Of a stretch of 64,000 nucleotides of DNA, positions 1-8,154 are shown piece by piece. Source of the stretch: Endozoicomonas sp. SCSIO W0465 (GTDB taxonomy: Bacteria; Pseudomonadota; Gammaproteobacteria; Pseudomonadales; Endozoicomonadaceae); contig NZ_CP092417.1 of NCBI RefSeq assembly GCF_023716865.1, forward strand, positions 6,054,001-6,118,000. The letters run 5' to 3'. The position numbers were made by a program, and so were the translations under genes. Each line of letters starts with the position of its first letter. Position 1 is the stretch's first letter. The notes beneath the pieces were generated by a model. It was not told the DNA's origin. It worked only from the letters and a program-made list of their open reading frames with translations, and made no database searches.

Positions 1-2
1 CC

Positions 3-1823
3 TCTGCCCGGGTGGTAGCGGTGATGGGTGATATCATCACCATCGAAAGCATCGCCGGACCGGATGGTGAGAGAAAGCCTCTGGTTAAGAACGAGGTAGT
101 TTACGTACTGCCAAGCCGTCGCGCCAATGAAGCGGTGGAAGAACAGCTGATGGCTGAGATTCTCCGTGTTCGTGGCAACACGGCCGATATTCAGGTGTTT
201 GAGGAAACCCGTGGCGTTGCTGTGGGTGACATGATCATCCAGACCGGACACATGCTGTCTGTTGATCTGGGGCCTGGTATTCTCAGCATGATTTACGACG
301 GTCTGCAGAACCCTCTGGAGCGTCTGGCCAATCTGCATGGCCGCTTCCTGCAGCGTGGTGTTCAGGTGGAGTCCCTGGATCGCACCCAGAACTGGGCATT
401 CACGGCAGTGGCTAAAATTGGCGATAAACTCCGTGCCGGTGAAACCTTTGGTACCGTTCCGGAAGGTCGCTTTACCCATAAAATCATGATCCCGTTTGAT
501 ACTGTGGGTGAAGTGGAAGTGGTCTGGATTCAGGAGGGTAACTTCTCTGTTGACACCGTAGTAGCACGTGTTAAAAACCATAAGGGTGAAGAAATTCCCC
601 TGACCATGTACCAGCGCTGGCCGGTGCGTAAGTCCATTTCTGAAACCCTTGCTGCCAAGGGAAAGACCGAGCGTCTTTACCCTAACCAGCCACTGATCAC
701 CACCACCCGTATCGTTGATACTTTCTTCCCGATTGCCCGTGGTGGTACCGGCTGCATCCCGGGACCATTTGGCTCTGGCAAGACAGTGCTGCAGCACGGT
801 TTCTCCCGTTACTGCGATGCGGATATCGTTATTGTTACTGCCTGCGGCGAGCGTGCCGGTGAGGTAGTAGAAACCATTGAAGAGTTCCCGCATCTGCAGG
901 ACCCAAAGACCGGTGGTGCCCTGATCGATCGTACGGTAATTATCTGTAATACGTCGTCCATGCCGGTGGCTGCCCGCGAAGCCTCTATCTATACCGGTCT
1001 GACCCTGGGTGAGTACTATCGCCAGATGGGGTATAACGTTCTGGCCTTGGCTGACTCTACCTCCCGCTGGGCCCAGGCCATGCGTGAAACCTCTAACCGT
1101 CTGGAAGAAATTCCCGGTGAAGAGGGCTTCCCTGCCTATATGGACTCTGCCATCAAGGGGGTTTACGAGCGCTGTGGTGTGGTTCGCAACGAAGACGGTG
1201 ATGAAGGCTCCCTGACCATGATCGGTTCGGTATCACCGGCCGGTGGTAACTTTGAAGAGCCTGTGACCCAGGCAACCCTGAGTACCGTAAAGGCATTCCT
1301 TGGTCTCTCTTATGATCGTGCTTACAAGCGCTTCTACCCGGCGATTGATCCACTGATCTCCTGGTCCCGTTATCTGGATCAGCTGGAAGACTGGTACTCC
1401 AAAAACCTGTCACCGGAGTGGGTCAGCAACGTTAGGGAGATGCAGGAACTGCTGGTTCGCGGTGACAGCATCAACCAGATGATGCAGGTAACCGGTGAAG
1501 AGGGTATTACTCTGGAAGATTACGTGACTTACCAGAAATCTTACCTGCTGGACATGGTTTACCTGCAACAGGACGCTTTTGATGATGTGGACGCTTCCTG
1601 CCCGATCAATCGTCAGCAGGAAAACTTTGACCTGGTGGTGAGCCTGATTCGTCAGCAGTACAGCTTCAGCGACAAAGAAGAAGTGCGTGATTACTTTATC
1701 AAGCTGACAGGCCTGTTCAAAAACATGCACTATGCCCATCATGGATCTCCTGAGTACAACAACTACATGAGTCGTATTCAGGAACTTCGCAGCCAGTATG
1801 CGATGGGTGCTTTAGCTGCCTGA
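3..1823 (+). CDS. ntpA: V-type ATP synthase subunit A (catalytic), 5' end outside window
   Basis: Catalytic A subunit of a V-type (A/V) ATPase, the nucleotide-hydrolysing or synthesising subunit of the V1 head that drives H+ or Na+ movement through the membrane sector. Seen: the frame is open to the window edge; from the GTG at 12 it encodes 603 residues with the P-loop GPFGSGKT at about residues 251-258, followed by the conserved catalytic region (GERAGEV, ADSTSRWAQAMRE). The usual family N-terminus is only a few residues longer, so the true start probably lies just left of base 1. The gene is followed by a hairpin at 1854-1872 and then by an unrelated Fic gene; no B or D subunit gene follows anywhere in the window, unlike most V-ATPase operons. 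Family assignment is secure. Confidence 0.93.
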   Translation, partial: SARVVAVMGDIITIESIAGPDGERKPLVKNEVVYVLPSRRANEAVEEQLMAEILRVRGNTADIQVFEETRGVAVGDMIIQTGHMLSVDLGPGILSMIYDGLQNPLERLANLHGRFLQRGVQVESLDRTQNWAFTAVAKIGDKLRAGETFGTVPEGRFTHKIMIPFDTVGEVEVVWIQEGNFSVDTVVARVKNHKGEEIPLTMYQRWPVRKSISETLAAKGKTERLYPNQPLITTTRIVDTFFPIARGGTGCIPGPFGSGKTVLQHGFSRYCDADIVIVTACGERAGEVVETIEEFPHLQDPKTGGALIDRTVIICNTSSMPVAAREASIYTGLTLGEYYRQMGYNVLALADSTSRWAQAMRETSNRLEEIPGEEGFPAYMDSAIKGVYERCGVVRNEDGDEGSLTMIGSVSPAGGNFEEPVTQATLSTVKAFLGLSYDRAYKRFYPAIDPLISWSRYLDQLEDWYSKNLSPEWVSNVREMQELLVRGDSINQMMQVTGEEGITLEDYVTYQKSYLLDMVYLQQDAFDDVDASCPINRQQENFDLVVSLIRQQYSFSDKEEVRDYFIKLTGLFKNMHYAHHGSPEYNNYMSRIQELRSQYAMGALAA

Positions 1824-1853
1824 TGTCAGTTTTATAACACATTCAGTCTAATT

Positions 1854-1880
1854 CTGCCGGCAATGCCGGCAGTTCTTTGT
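1854..1880 (+). terminator. Hairpin terminator after the V-ATPase A gene
   Basis: An 8-bp perfect stem CTGCCGGC / GCCGGCAG with a 3-base loop (1854-1872) is followed by a short T-rich run. It sits 30 bases after the stop codon of the V-ATPase gene and most likely ends that operon. The T tract is weak, so termination may be partial. Confidence 0.7.
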
Positions 1881-2009
1881 TCAGACATCATTTTCTCAGA
1901 AGCTATGTCATTGTTCATTACCACCTGAATGCCCTTGTTTTTTTAGTTGGAACTTTTCGGGTTTATTACTATCTACATCTCTCCTGTTAAGAATGAGCGC
2001 GGGCATTCT

Positions 2010-3599
2010 ATGGATAGTGATAAAATTTCAGGCTCACCTAACCCCTGCTTTGTTCAAACTCACCCTGCTTATCAACAAGAACGTGCGGGTGGCAGAATGG
2101 GGTCTTACCATGTTACACCCTGTGAAAAGGGGGGCCTGTCAGGGGTCGATTCTGGCCCGGGTTTTAAAGAAGATGGAAGGGGGCAACCGTTAACCGGACG
2201 GTTATCTGTTGTCGATGTTCTTAATCAAAAGGCTTTTAGTCAAAAAGCCGCTATTCAAAAAACAGAAATGAAAGCAAGGGTTCAGAATGCTTTGCAGACA
2301 TTACTGGAAAATGACATTAAGCTTTGCAAGAAATTTGTACGACCATCAAAGCCTGACTGTGATAATAGTTATACTCCTCGATTTATCCGATTTTTTCCGG
2401 TTGTATCAGGGATTCTGATAGATGCTCTTATTAAAGCAAGAGAACCGGTTATTGAATATGATTATGAACTGGTCGGTGATGTATTAAAAGATAGAGAGGT
2501 AAAGGCTGTTTTTCTTCAGCTGATGAGTTTAACTTTTTCTAAACTGGATGGTGGGAAAAAACTTTCGGCTGATTATCTGCTTGGCGTTTTTAAAGAGCAT
2601 CCGGGCGGGTGTTATGGTGCCGTTATTGATGGAATCATCAGTCATAGAAGATTCCTTCCGGAATTACAGGTTGCAATGGACAGGAATCAAATTACCCGGG
2701 GATTTCCGGCAGTCTATTTTCCAATGCTGTTTGGCTCGACGGACGACTATTATCTGGGGGCAGATGCCCAAAATTTTGATGCCAATACGGTTCATAATCT
2801 TGGCCAAGCCTTTGCCAGTATGTTGGAGCAACTGCACGGTGACGATCTTCAACCGGTGACTCTTGAGATATTGCATCAGATTCATCAACTTCTGACTAAG
2901 GATGTCAAGACTTGTTTTGGCCAACCCATATTGCCAACGTATGATTTTTATGAATCACATGTATTTGATATTCCGAAAGAAAAATTTACTTCGGACGGCT
3001 ACCTTGAAATGATGCTATTTGTTAAGGAGTGCAACCAAAAATATCAAGTTATGGATAATCTATTTGCAGATAATCTCCCGGTTTTTCATATTTGTGGTTA
3101 CTATTCGCGCAATGATGCGAGTCCGGGGAAGATCACTGTCAGAACTTATAGTGATGAACCTGACAAAGGTAATAATCGCAAGAAAGAAGTATTGATAAGA
3201 TTGTTGGTTGATCACACTAAAGTGCTGAAAAGCACTTCGGCTCCGGAAGCCGTCCGCTTATCCATTGCCCGGCTGGCAAAGCGGTTGATGTTTCTCCACT
3301 ATTTTGCTGATGGAAATGGCAGAACGACTGTTTATCTGATTAACCGCGAGCTTCTCAGAAATGGTCAGTCCCCCTCAATTATCCTGGATGCAGACTCGAT
3401 TACCACGAAGTCATCTGCTGAGTTTTCCCAGATAATTAAGGCCGGTCAGGACCGTTTTAAGGGCATACAGCGCAACAAGTACCCAAGTTTCTTTAATCCA
3501 CCGATTCCCTGCTTTTATGATCAGGTACAAAGTAAATTACGTGGCTATATAGAGCAGGGTTGGGAACAGAAATATACAGATATGGATGAGTTGGATTAG
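2010..3599 (+). CDS. Fic-domain protein, possible AMPylating effector
   Basis: Fic proteins usually transfer AMP (or other phosphate-containing groups) to hydroxyl side chains of target proteins. Seen: near residue 430 of 529 is the motif HYFADGNGRTT, which matches the Fic core HxFx(D/E)GNGR; the final Arg of the usual HxFx(D/E)GNGRxxR pattern is Val here. The roughly 400 residues before it match nothing I recognise. I chose ATG 2010; a TTG in the same frame at 1947 would add 21 residues, and neither has a strong ribosome binding site. It stands alone between the V-ATPase terminator and a transporter gene. Large Fic proteins in host-associated bacteria are often secreted effectors; that role is inference, as no secretion signal is visible. 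Confidence 0.75.
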   Translation: MDSDKISGSPNPCFVQTHPAYQQERAGGRMGSYHVTPCEKGGLSGVDSGPGFKEDGRGQPLTGRLSVVDVLNQKAFSQKAAIQKTEMKARVQNALQTLLENDIKLCKKFVRPSKPDCDNSYTPRFIRFFPVVSGILIDALIKAREPVIEYDYELVGDVLKDREVKAVFLQLMSLTFSKLDGGKKLSADYLLGVFKEHPGGCYGAVIDGIISHRRFLPELQVAMDRNQITRGFPAVYFPMLFGSTDDYYLGADAQNFDANTVHNLGQAFASMLEQLHGDDLQPVTLEILHQIHQLLTKDVKTCFGQPILPTYDFYESHVFDIPKEKFTSDGYLEMMLFVKECNQKYQVMDNLFADNLPVFHICGYYSRNDASPGKITVRTYSDEPDKGNNRKKEVLIRLLVDHTKVLKSTSAPEAVRLSIARLAKRLMFLHYFADGNGRTTVYLINRELLRNGQSPSIILDADSITTKSSAEFSQIIKAGQDRFKGIQRNKYPSFFNPPIPCFYDQVQSKLRGYIEQGWEQKYTDMDELD

Positions 3600-3926
3600 T
3601 AGTGTTGGTAAAAAACGACAGGATATGTACAATGCAGAGTGTCTCCTCGTATAACCAGATAATTGCGAGGTTAAAGCGGCCAGGGATTTGCCGTGCATAA
3701 TGATAAAAAAGTTCTGGCACCAGTAGTATAGGATTTCTGGTAGCGGAAAGGAGTTATAATGAAAAAGGCTCTATTTGATTTCCGAACTGCTCTGCAGTGA
3801 AAATTGGATGTGGACCACGCAATGTAAGGCTTGAGGGCAAATTGCCGAGCAAAGCTCTGAGAGCCTTTAATGATAAGTGCTTCAGCCAGGTTCAATCTGG
3901 GAACAGTCTGTAATCCAATAAGAGCC
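3600..3926. other. Non-coding stretch between the Fic gene and the binding-protein gene
   Basis: About 330 bases without a convincing gene. The only structure I can name is a diverged MITE-like segment at 3767-3865 (separate entry). Just before ATG 3927 the sequence AATAAGAGCC could serve as a weak ribosome binding site. Confidence 0.5.
3767..3865 (+). repeat. Decayed relative of the 159-bp GGCTCTTTTCG MITE
   Basis: The left 40 bases (GGCTCTATTTG..., then ACTGCTCTGCA.TGAAAATTGG) align clearly with the left end of the two intact 159-bp elements at 6595 and 57060. The segment ends in AGAGCC, but it is shorter (99 bp), its interior is diverged and no 8-bp target duplication is visible. Probably an old, shortened copy. 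Confidence 0.5.
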
Positions 3927-4736
3927 ATGAAAAAAATCACGGTGATGCTGGCCTTTCTGCTGGCGTTCAGTTCCTCGCTTTTTGCTTCTTATAACCCGAT
4001 ATGGGAAGAGTCTGCGCTAAACAATATCATGGAGCGCAAGGTGCTTCGTATTGGCCTGGATGCAGGCTATATGCCATTCGAAATGACCAATAAGCAGGGT
4101 AAAATCGTTGGTTTTGATGTGGACGTTGCCCGGCAGATGGCCAAGTCCATGGGCGTAGAGCTGGAAATTGTGAATACTGCCTGGGATGGCATTATCCCGG
4201 CTCTGGTGACGGATAAGTTTGACATCATTATGTCCGGTATGACCCTGACTTCCCAGCGTAACCTGCAGATTAACTTTGCTAACCCCTATATTGTCATTGG
4301 CCAGAGTATATTGCTGCGTAATGGCCTTGAAGGGGAGATCAAGTCTTATAAAGATCTGAATAATCCCAAATATACGGTGGTTTCCAAGCTGGGAACTACT
4401 GGCGATCTTGCAGCCAAACGTTATCTGAGTAAAGCCAGACTGAGACTGTTTGAAACCGAATCTGAGGGTGCCATCGAGGTTGTGAATGGCAAGGCAGATG
4501 CATTTATCTATGACCTGCCGTTTAATGCGGTCTATTCCAGCCAGAATCCGGGTAAGCTGGTTCATCTGGATACACCCTTTACCTATGAGCCGCTGGCCTG
4601 GGGAGTTCGTAAGGGGGATCCGGACTTTGTTAATTGGTTGAATAATTTCCTGACCCAGATTCAGGGTGATGGTACTTACGATAAGATTTATGCCAAGTGG
4701 TTCGAAAGTTCCGAATGGCAAAAGACCCTGAAGTAG
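3927..4736 (+). CDS. Amino-acid ABC transporter, periplasmic substrate-binding protein (family 3)
   Basis: Periplasmic receptor that binds a polar amino acid (Gln/Glu/His/Arg type) and delivers it to an ABC permease. Seen from ATG 3927: 269 residues, an N-terminal signal peptide (MKKITVMLAFLLAFSSSLFA), then the family-3 pattern: VLRIGLDAGYMPFEM, GFDVDVARQMAKSMGVELEIV, WDGIIPAL, FDIIMSGMTLTSQRN, KLGTTGDLAA and a C-terminal GDGTYDKIYAKWF. Exact substrate cannot be read. Six bases downstream begins the permease gene, which is cut by an IS66 copy, so transport through this locus is probably lost even though the binding protein is intact. An upstream in-frame start at 3870 is unlikely because it would precede the signal peptide. 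Confidence 0.9.
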   Translation: MKKITVMLAFLLAFSSSLFASYNPIWEESALNNIMERKVLRIGLDAGYMPFEMTNKQGKIVGFDVDVARQMAKSMGVELEIVNTAWDGIIPALVTDKFDIIMSGMTLTSQRNLQINFANPYIVIGQSILLRNGLEGEIKSYKDLNNPKYTVVSKLGTTGDLAAKRYLSKARLRLFETESEGAIEVVNGKADAFIYDLPFNAVYSSQNPGKLVHLDTPFTYEPLAWGVRKGDPDFVNWLNNFLTQIQGDGTYDKIYAKWFESSEWQKTLK

Positions 4737-4742
4737 TCGCTG

Positions 4743-4868
4743 ATGCTGCAGGGTAAACCCGTAAAAGGCCAGCCTTTGCAAATGGAAAAGCCACCAAACC
4801 AGGTTCTGTGGAATCTGGTTTTTGCGGCAATATTGCTGCTGTTGAGCCTGGGTATCTATAAGTCCAGT
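4743..4868 (+). pseudogene. Amino-acid ABC transporter permease, 5' fragment cut by IS66
   Basis: The 42 codons before the IS66 left end encode a short cytoplasmic N-terminus and the start of a first membrane helix (NLVFAAILLLLSLGIY), as in His/Gln-type ABC permeases, and the gene lies 6 bp after the binding-protein gene as in such operons. The frame then runs into IS66 and stops at 4961. The rest of the permease is not found to the right of the element, which means DNA was lost or rearranged at this junction. Confidence 0.65.
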
Positions 4869-6479
4869 GTAACTGTTCAGCACCCCCACATAAATCTGGA
4901 ATTTTCTGATTTTTATACCATCCTCTTAAGCACCATTTTTCCACAATATTCGCCAGCATGATTCCAGAACTACCCGCAACTATGTCGGCTGAGATTCTCT
5001 TGAAAGAGAATGCAGAGCTGCGGATGAGAGTTGCCTGTCTGGAAGAGCGATGTCGAGAATTGGAAGAAAAGGTTGGCAAGAACAGTCAAAACAGCAGCAA
5101 GCCGCCATCGTCTGATGGTTATCAAAAACCTTGTAAAAACAGTAATTCTCCAGATCATTCTGACGACCTTTCCGCAGATAAAGGTACCGATCCATCGGAT
5201 GAAAAACCCAATCCTAAAAGTCTGAGACAGTCTTCTGGTAATAAAGCCGGTGGAAAGAAAGGGCATCAGGGCACTTGTCTTAAACAGGTCGATATCCCTG
5301 ACTATATTGAGTACCTTCCGGTTAAAGAATGCAATAAATGTCAGGCGTCTCTTCTTGATAGTGAGCCGGTCAAATATATTGAACGACAGGTGTTTGAACC
5401 AGGGAGACCGGGTGAATTTGAAGTAACGGCCCATAGAGCTGAAGTAAAAATCTGCACTTGTGGTTGTCGGAATCAGGCTGAATTCCCGGAAGGTGTTACC
5501 GCTGCCGCACAATATGGCTCAGCCACACAGGCTATGGCCGTCTATCTTAACCAATACCATTTCCTGCCTTTTAAGCGCGTGTCAGAGTATTTTAATACTC
5601 TCTATAAAATGAGTGTAAGTGCAGGCACTGTCGCCAATTTTGTGGCCAGAACCTATGAAAATCTGGCTTCTACTGAAGAGGTTATTCGTGACGCCTTGCG
5701 GGAATCGTCTGTTGCCGGAGCCGATGAAACGGGTATGCGGGCCGAGGGCTCTTTGCACTGGCTACACGTTATGCGGGATGAACAATGGACGCTCTACTAC
5801 TTGTCTGAAAAGCGAGGTCGTGAGGCCATGGACACGATGGGCATACTGCTAACATTTGCAGGCGGCGTTCTGGTTCATGATCATTGGAAATCCTATTTTG
5901 CATATGCGGCAACTCACGTACTTTGCAATGCCCATCACCTGAGGGAGCTTTTGGGTGTTGTTGATAGGGACAGCAATCAACTGGCGTTGCGATTGATGAA
6001 GCTACTGAGGCTTTCCTGGCATTACTGCAAGGGCTTTAAGACCATAGGTATGCTACAGATGCCAAGTGTTGTCTGTGAACGAATCGAGAAGATTTATGAC
6101 CGGTTGCTTCAGCGGGCTCTAATGAAAGAAGTCGTCTATATGGAGAAGCAACGAGAGGAGCTTAAGCGCAAGAAAGTCAAGAATACTAAAGCTTACAATC
6201 TCTTCAAACGACTCACTGAGTTCAAGGCTGAGACACTGCGCTTCATGTCAGATTTTACCATTCCCTTCGATAACAATGGCAGTGAGCGGGATGTTCGAAT
6301 GGCCAAGTTAAAGCAGAAAATCTCAGGCTGCTTCAGGAGTGCAGACGGTGGTTCTATGTTTGCACGGATTCGCAGCTATTTGTCGTCTGCCAGAAAACAG
6401 GGAATGGACATATATCAATCACTTCATAGAGCTGTTCGGAATTACTGTAATATGCCTTTGCTCAGTGCTGAATAGTTAC
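4869..6479 (+). mobile_element. IS66-family element (ISBst12-like), copy 1
   Basis: Ends are GTAACTGTTCAGCAC (left) and its near-perfect inverse GTGCTGAATAGTTAC (right). Length is 1611 bp, three bases longer than copies 2 and 3 because of an extra GGC codon in the transposase. Only the large tnpC-type gene is present, without tnpA/tnpB, as in the ISBst12 subgroup. The flanks (AGTCCAGT / ATCCTTCT) do not form the 8-bp duplication that copies 2 and 3 have, so this copy marks a recombination junction. Confidence 0.92.
4958..6475 (+). CDS. tnpC: IS66-family transposase
   Basis: DDE transposase of 505 residues that moves the surrounding IS66 element. Seen: an N-terminal coiled coil (ENAELRMRVACLEERCRELEEK written in part: LKENAELRMRV), the SQNSSKPPSSDGY linker typical of IS66, zinc-binding cysteines (CNKC near 125, CTCGC near 166), then the catalytic acidic residues in GADETGM (about 256), VLVHDHWKSYF (about 308) and NNGSERDVRMAK near the C-terminus. 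An in-frame GGC duplication gives FAGGVLVHD where the other copies have FAGVLVHD; the reading frame is intact, so it may be functional. Confidence 0.93.
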   Translation: MIPELPATMSAEILLKENAELRMRVACLEERCRELEEKVGKNSQNSSKPPSSDGYQKPCKNSNSPDHSDDLSADKGTDPSDEKPNPKSLRQSSGNKAGGKKGHQGTCLKQVDIPDYIEYLPVKECNKCQASLLDSEPVKYIERQVFEPGRPGEFEVTAHRAEVKICTCGCRNQAEFPEGVTAAAQYGSATQAMAVYLNQYHFLPFKRVSEYFNTLYKMSVSAGTVANFVARTYENLASTEEVIRDALRESSVAGADETGMRAEGSLHWLHVMRDEQWTLYYLSEKRGREAMDTMGILLTFAGGVLVHDHWKSYFAYAATHVLCNAHHLRELLGVVDRDSNQLALRLMKLLRLSWHYCKGFKTIGMLQMPSVVCERIEKIYDRLLQRALMKEVVYMEKQREELKRKKVKNTKAYNLFKRLTEFKAETLRFMSDFTIPFDNNGSERDVRMAKLKQKISGCFRSADGGSMFARIRSYLSSARKQGMDIYQSLHRAVRNYCNMPLLSAE

Positions 6480-6594
6480 ATCCTTCTTTCAGAATATGCC
6501 TATAATGTAGTTGTTAATAAGTACCCATTTTTTTCAAGGAAATGTTCTGTTAACCATCTTTTGCTTGTTAATAATGGCCGTATCAATAATAAAA

Positions 6595-6753
6595 GGCTCT
6601 TTTCGGGTTACAGACTGCTCTGCAATGAAAATTGGCCAAAGGCCTTGATATACAATGCCTTCAGGAAACTGCTGGCTAAATATTGCCAAGCCCTGCCACA
6701 GGAGGATTCCAGCCTGATTTATGAAATCAGCAGTCTGCAATACGAAAAGAGCC
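6595..6753 (+). mobile_element. 159-bp MITE with GGCTCTTTTCG ends, copy 1
   Basis: Perfect 11-bp terminal inverted repeats GGCTCTTTTCG / CGAAAAGAGCC, extending imperfectly to about 25 bp, and an 8-bp target duplication TAATAAAA at 6587-6594 and 6754-6761. It has no transposase and is almost identical to the copy at 57060-57218. An 8-bp duplication and GG-CTCTT ends fit mobilisation by an ISL3-type transposase, but no such gene lies in the window. Confidence 0.9.
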
Positions 6754-6803
6754 TAATAAAAAGTACAAATATATATCTTATATTGGACATGTTAATAAAG
6801 GTA

Positions 6804-8105
6804 CCTGATTACCACCGACCCTACGTCGTGAGCCAGCTGCTATAATAAACGTCGATAGTCATGTGTTTTGGAGGTAAAACTGATGTGTAAAAACACCATT
6901 CAGTTCCAAAAAGGCCTTGGCATTATGCAATTTCTGGCTAATTACGGCAGTGAAGAGCAGTGTGAGAACGCGCTGTCCTCTTGGCGCTGGCCAGATGGCT
7001 TCCAATGCCCGAAGTGTGGCTCCCGCAGTTTCTGCAAGCTTCACCGGAAAGCTGAATTCCAGTGCAATTGCTGCCGTTGCCAAACCTCGCTTACCAGTAA
7101 CACTATCTTTGACTCAACAAAGCTGCCTCTAGCTACCTGGTTTCTGGGTATCTATCTCGTCACCCAGAATAAAGCGGGGATTTCTTGCCTGACGCTTCAT
7201 CGACAACTTGGCATTTCCTACAATGCCGCATTGCGCATGAAACACAAACTCATGCAGGTCATGATGGAAAGAGATAACAGCTGGCAGTTGAGTGGTTTTG
7301 TTCAGATTGATGACGCCTATTGGGGCGGAGAGCGCCACGGAGGCCGCCGGGGCAGAGGCTCAGAGAACAAAGCCCCCTTCGTGGCCGCAGTTCAGACAGA
7401 TGCTGATAACCACCCTATCTACATGAAGTTCAATGCCGTTGATAACTTCCGGCGAAAAACCATTCAGGAGTGGGCAGAACATGCCCTGAAAAAGGGTGTC
7501 CGGGCCGTCAGCGATGGCTTGTCCTGTTTCCGGGGTATTGAAGATGCCGGATGCCAGCACACAGCCATCATTACCGGTGGTGGGCATGCATCCATGGAGA
7601 ATGAGTTGTTCACCTGGGTAAATACCATGCTGGGAAACGTGAAAACAGCGATTACCGGTACTTACCATAAGCTCGACCCCAAGCATCTGGGCCGTTATCT
7701 ATCAGAGTTCAACTATCGGTTTAACCGGCGTTTTGATATGCCTTCAATGATCTCAAGGCTAGGTCGGGCTGCAGTCAATACAGCACCGATGCCGGATCGA
7801 CTTCTCAAACTGCCAGACGTCCAGTGGAAACCGGGTTAGCCATCAACCGATAATTGAAAGTCAGTTGACGTATTAATATCATTATTTCGAATGATGATGT
7901 GGGTCTTTGCTTGTTCGGAGCGGTTATGAAACCGAATTTAGTTGATAATCTGGAGAACAAGCCGTCATGATGCCTGCTCCACCGGTAATACTGGAGAGGT
8001 TCTATTATTTCTTTACCGGGTTATAGACATAAAGAATGAAAAGCTGCACGTATATTCTTAAATTATCTTTCCCTGTGTCATGACGTACGATCAGTGGTAA
8101 TCAGG
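6804..8105 (+). mobile_element. IS1595-family element inserted in the glycosyltransferase gene
   Basis: Left end CCTGATTACCACCGACC and right end (inverse) CCTGATTACCACTGATC form inverted repeats of about 30 bp with few mismatches. An exact 8-bp duplication TAAAGGTA flanks it (6796-6803, 8106-8113), the size expected for IS1595. It is 1302 bp long with one transposase gene and about 260 bp of non-coding sequence after it. Confidence 0.9.
6883..7839 (+). CDS. IS1595-family transposase
   Basis: Transposase of 318 residues from ATG 6883, which has a GGAGGT ribosome binding site 7 bp upstream; this start is better than the upstream in-frame 6868. Seen: an N-terminal zinc ribbon (CPKCGSRSFC and CNCCRC), then an ISXO2-like DDE-type domain with FVQIDDAYWGGERHGG, AVSDGL and a late H/N region, the IS1595 pattern. 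The frame is intact and ends and target duplication are intact, so the element may still be active. Confidence 0.9.
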   Translation: MCKNTIQFQKGLGIMQFLANYGSEEQCENALSSWRWPDGFQCPKCGSRSFCKLHRKAEFQCNCCRCQTSLTSNTIFDSTKLPLATWFLGIYLVTQNKAGISCLTLHRQLGISYNAALRMKHKLMQVMMERDNSWQLSGFVQIDDAYWGGERHGGRRGRGSENKAPFVAAVQTDADNHPIYMKFNAVDNFRRKTIQEWAEHALKKGVRAVSDGLSCFRGIEDAGCQHTAIITGGGHASMENELFTWVNTMLGNVKTAITGTYHKLDPKHLGRYLSEFNYRFNRRFDMPSMISRLGRAAVNTAPMPDRLLKLPDVQWKPG

Positions 8106-8154
8106 TAAAGGTAAGGGTATCAGTGATTTTATCGGATTTGTTAATTTTCTAGCT

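Noticed and set aside
4017..4889. A 290-codon minus-strand frame opposite the binding-protein gene
   Set aside because: Shadow of the plus-strand gene, which has a signal peptide and clear family motifs; the minus-strand translation has no recognisable features.
6339..6845. A 168-codon open frame across the IS66 right end
   Set aside because: It is a chance fusion of the IS66 tail, a glycosyltransferase fragment and a MITE; the real pieces are annotated separately.
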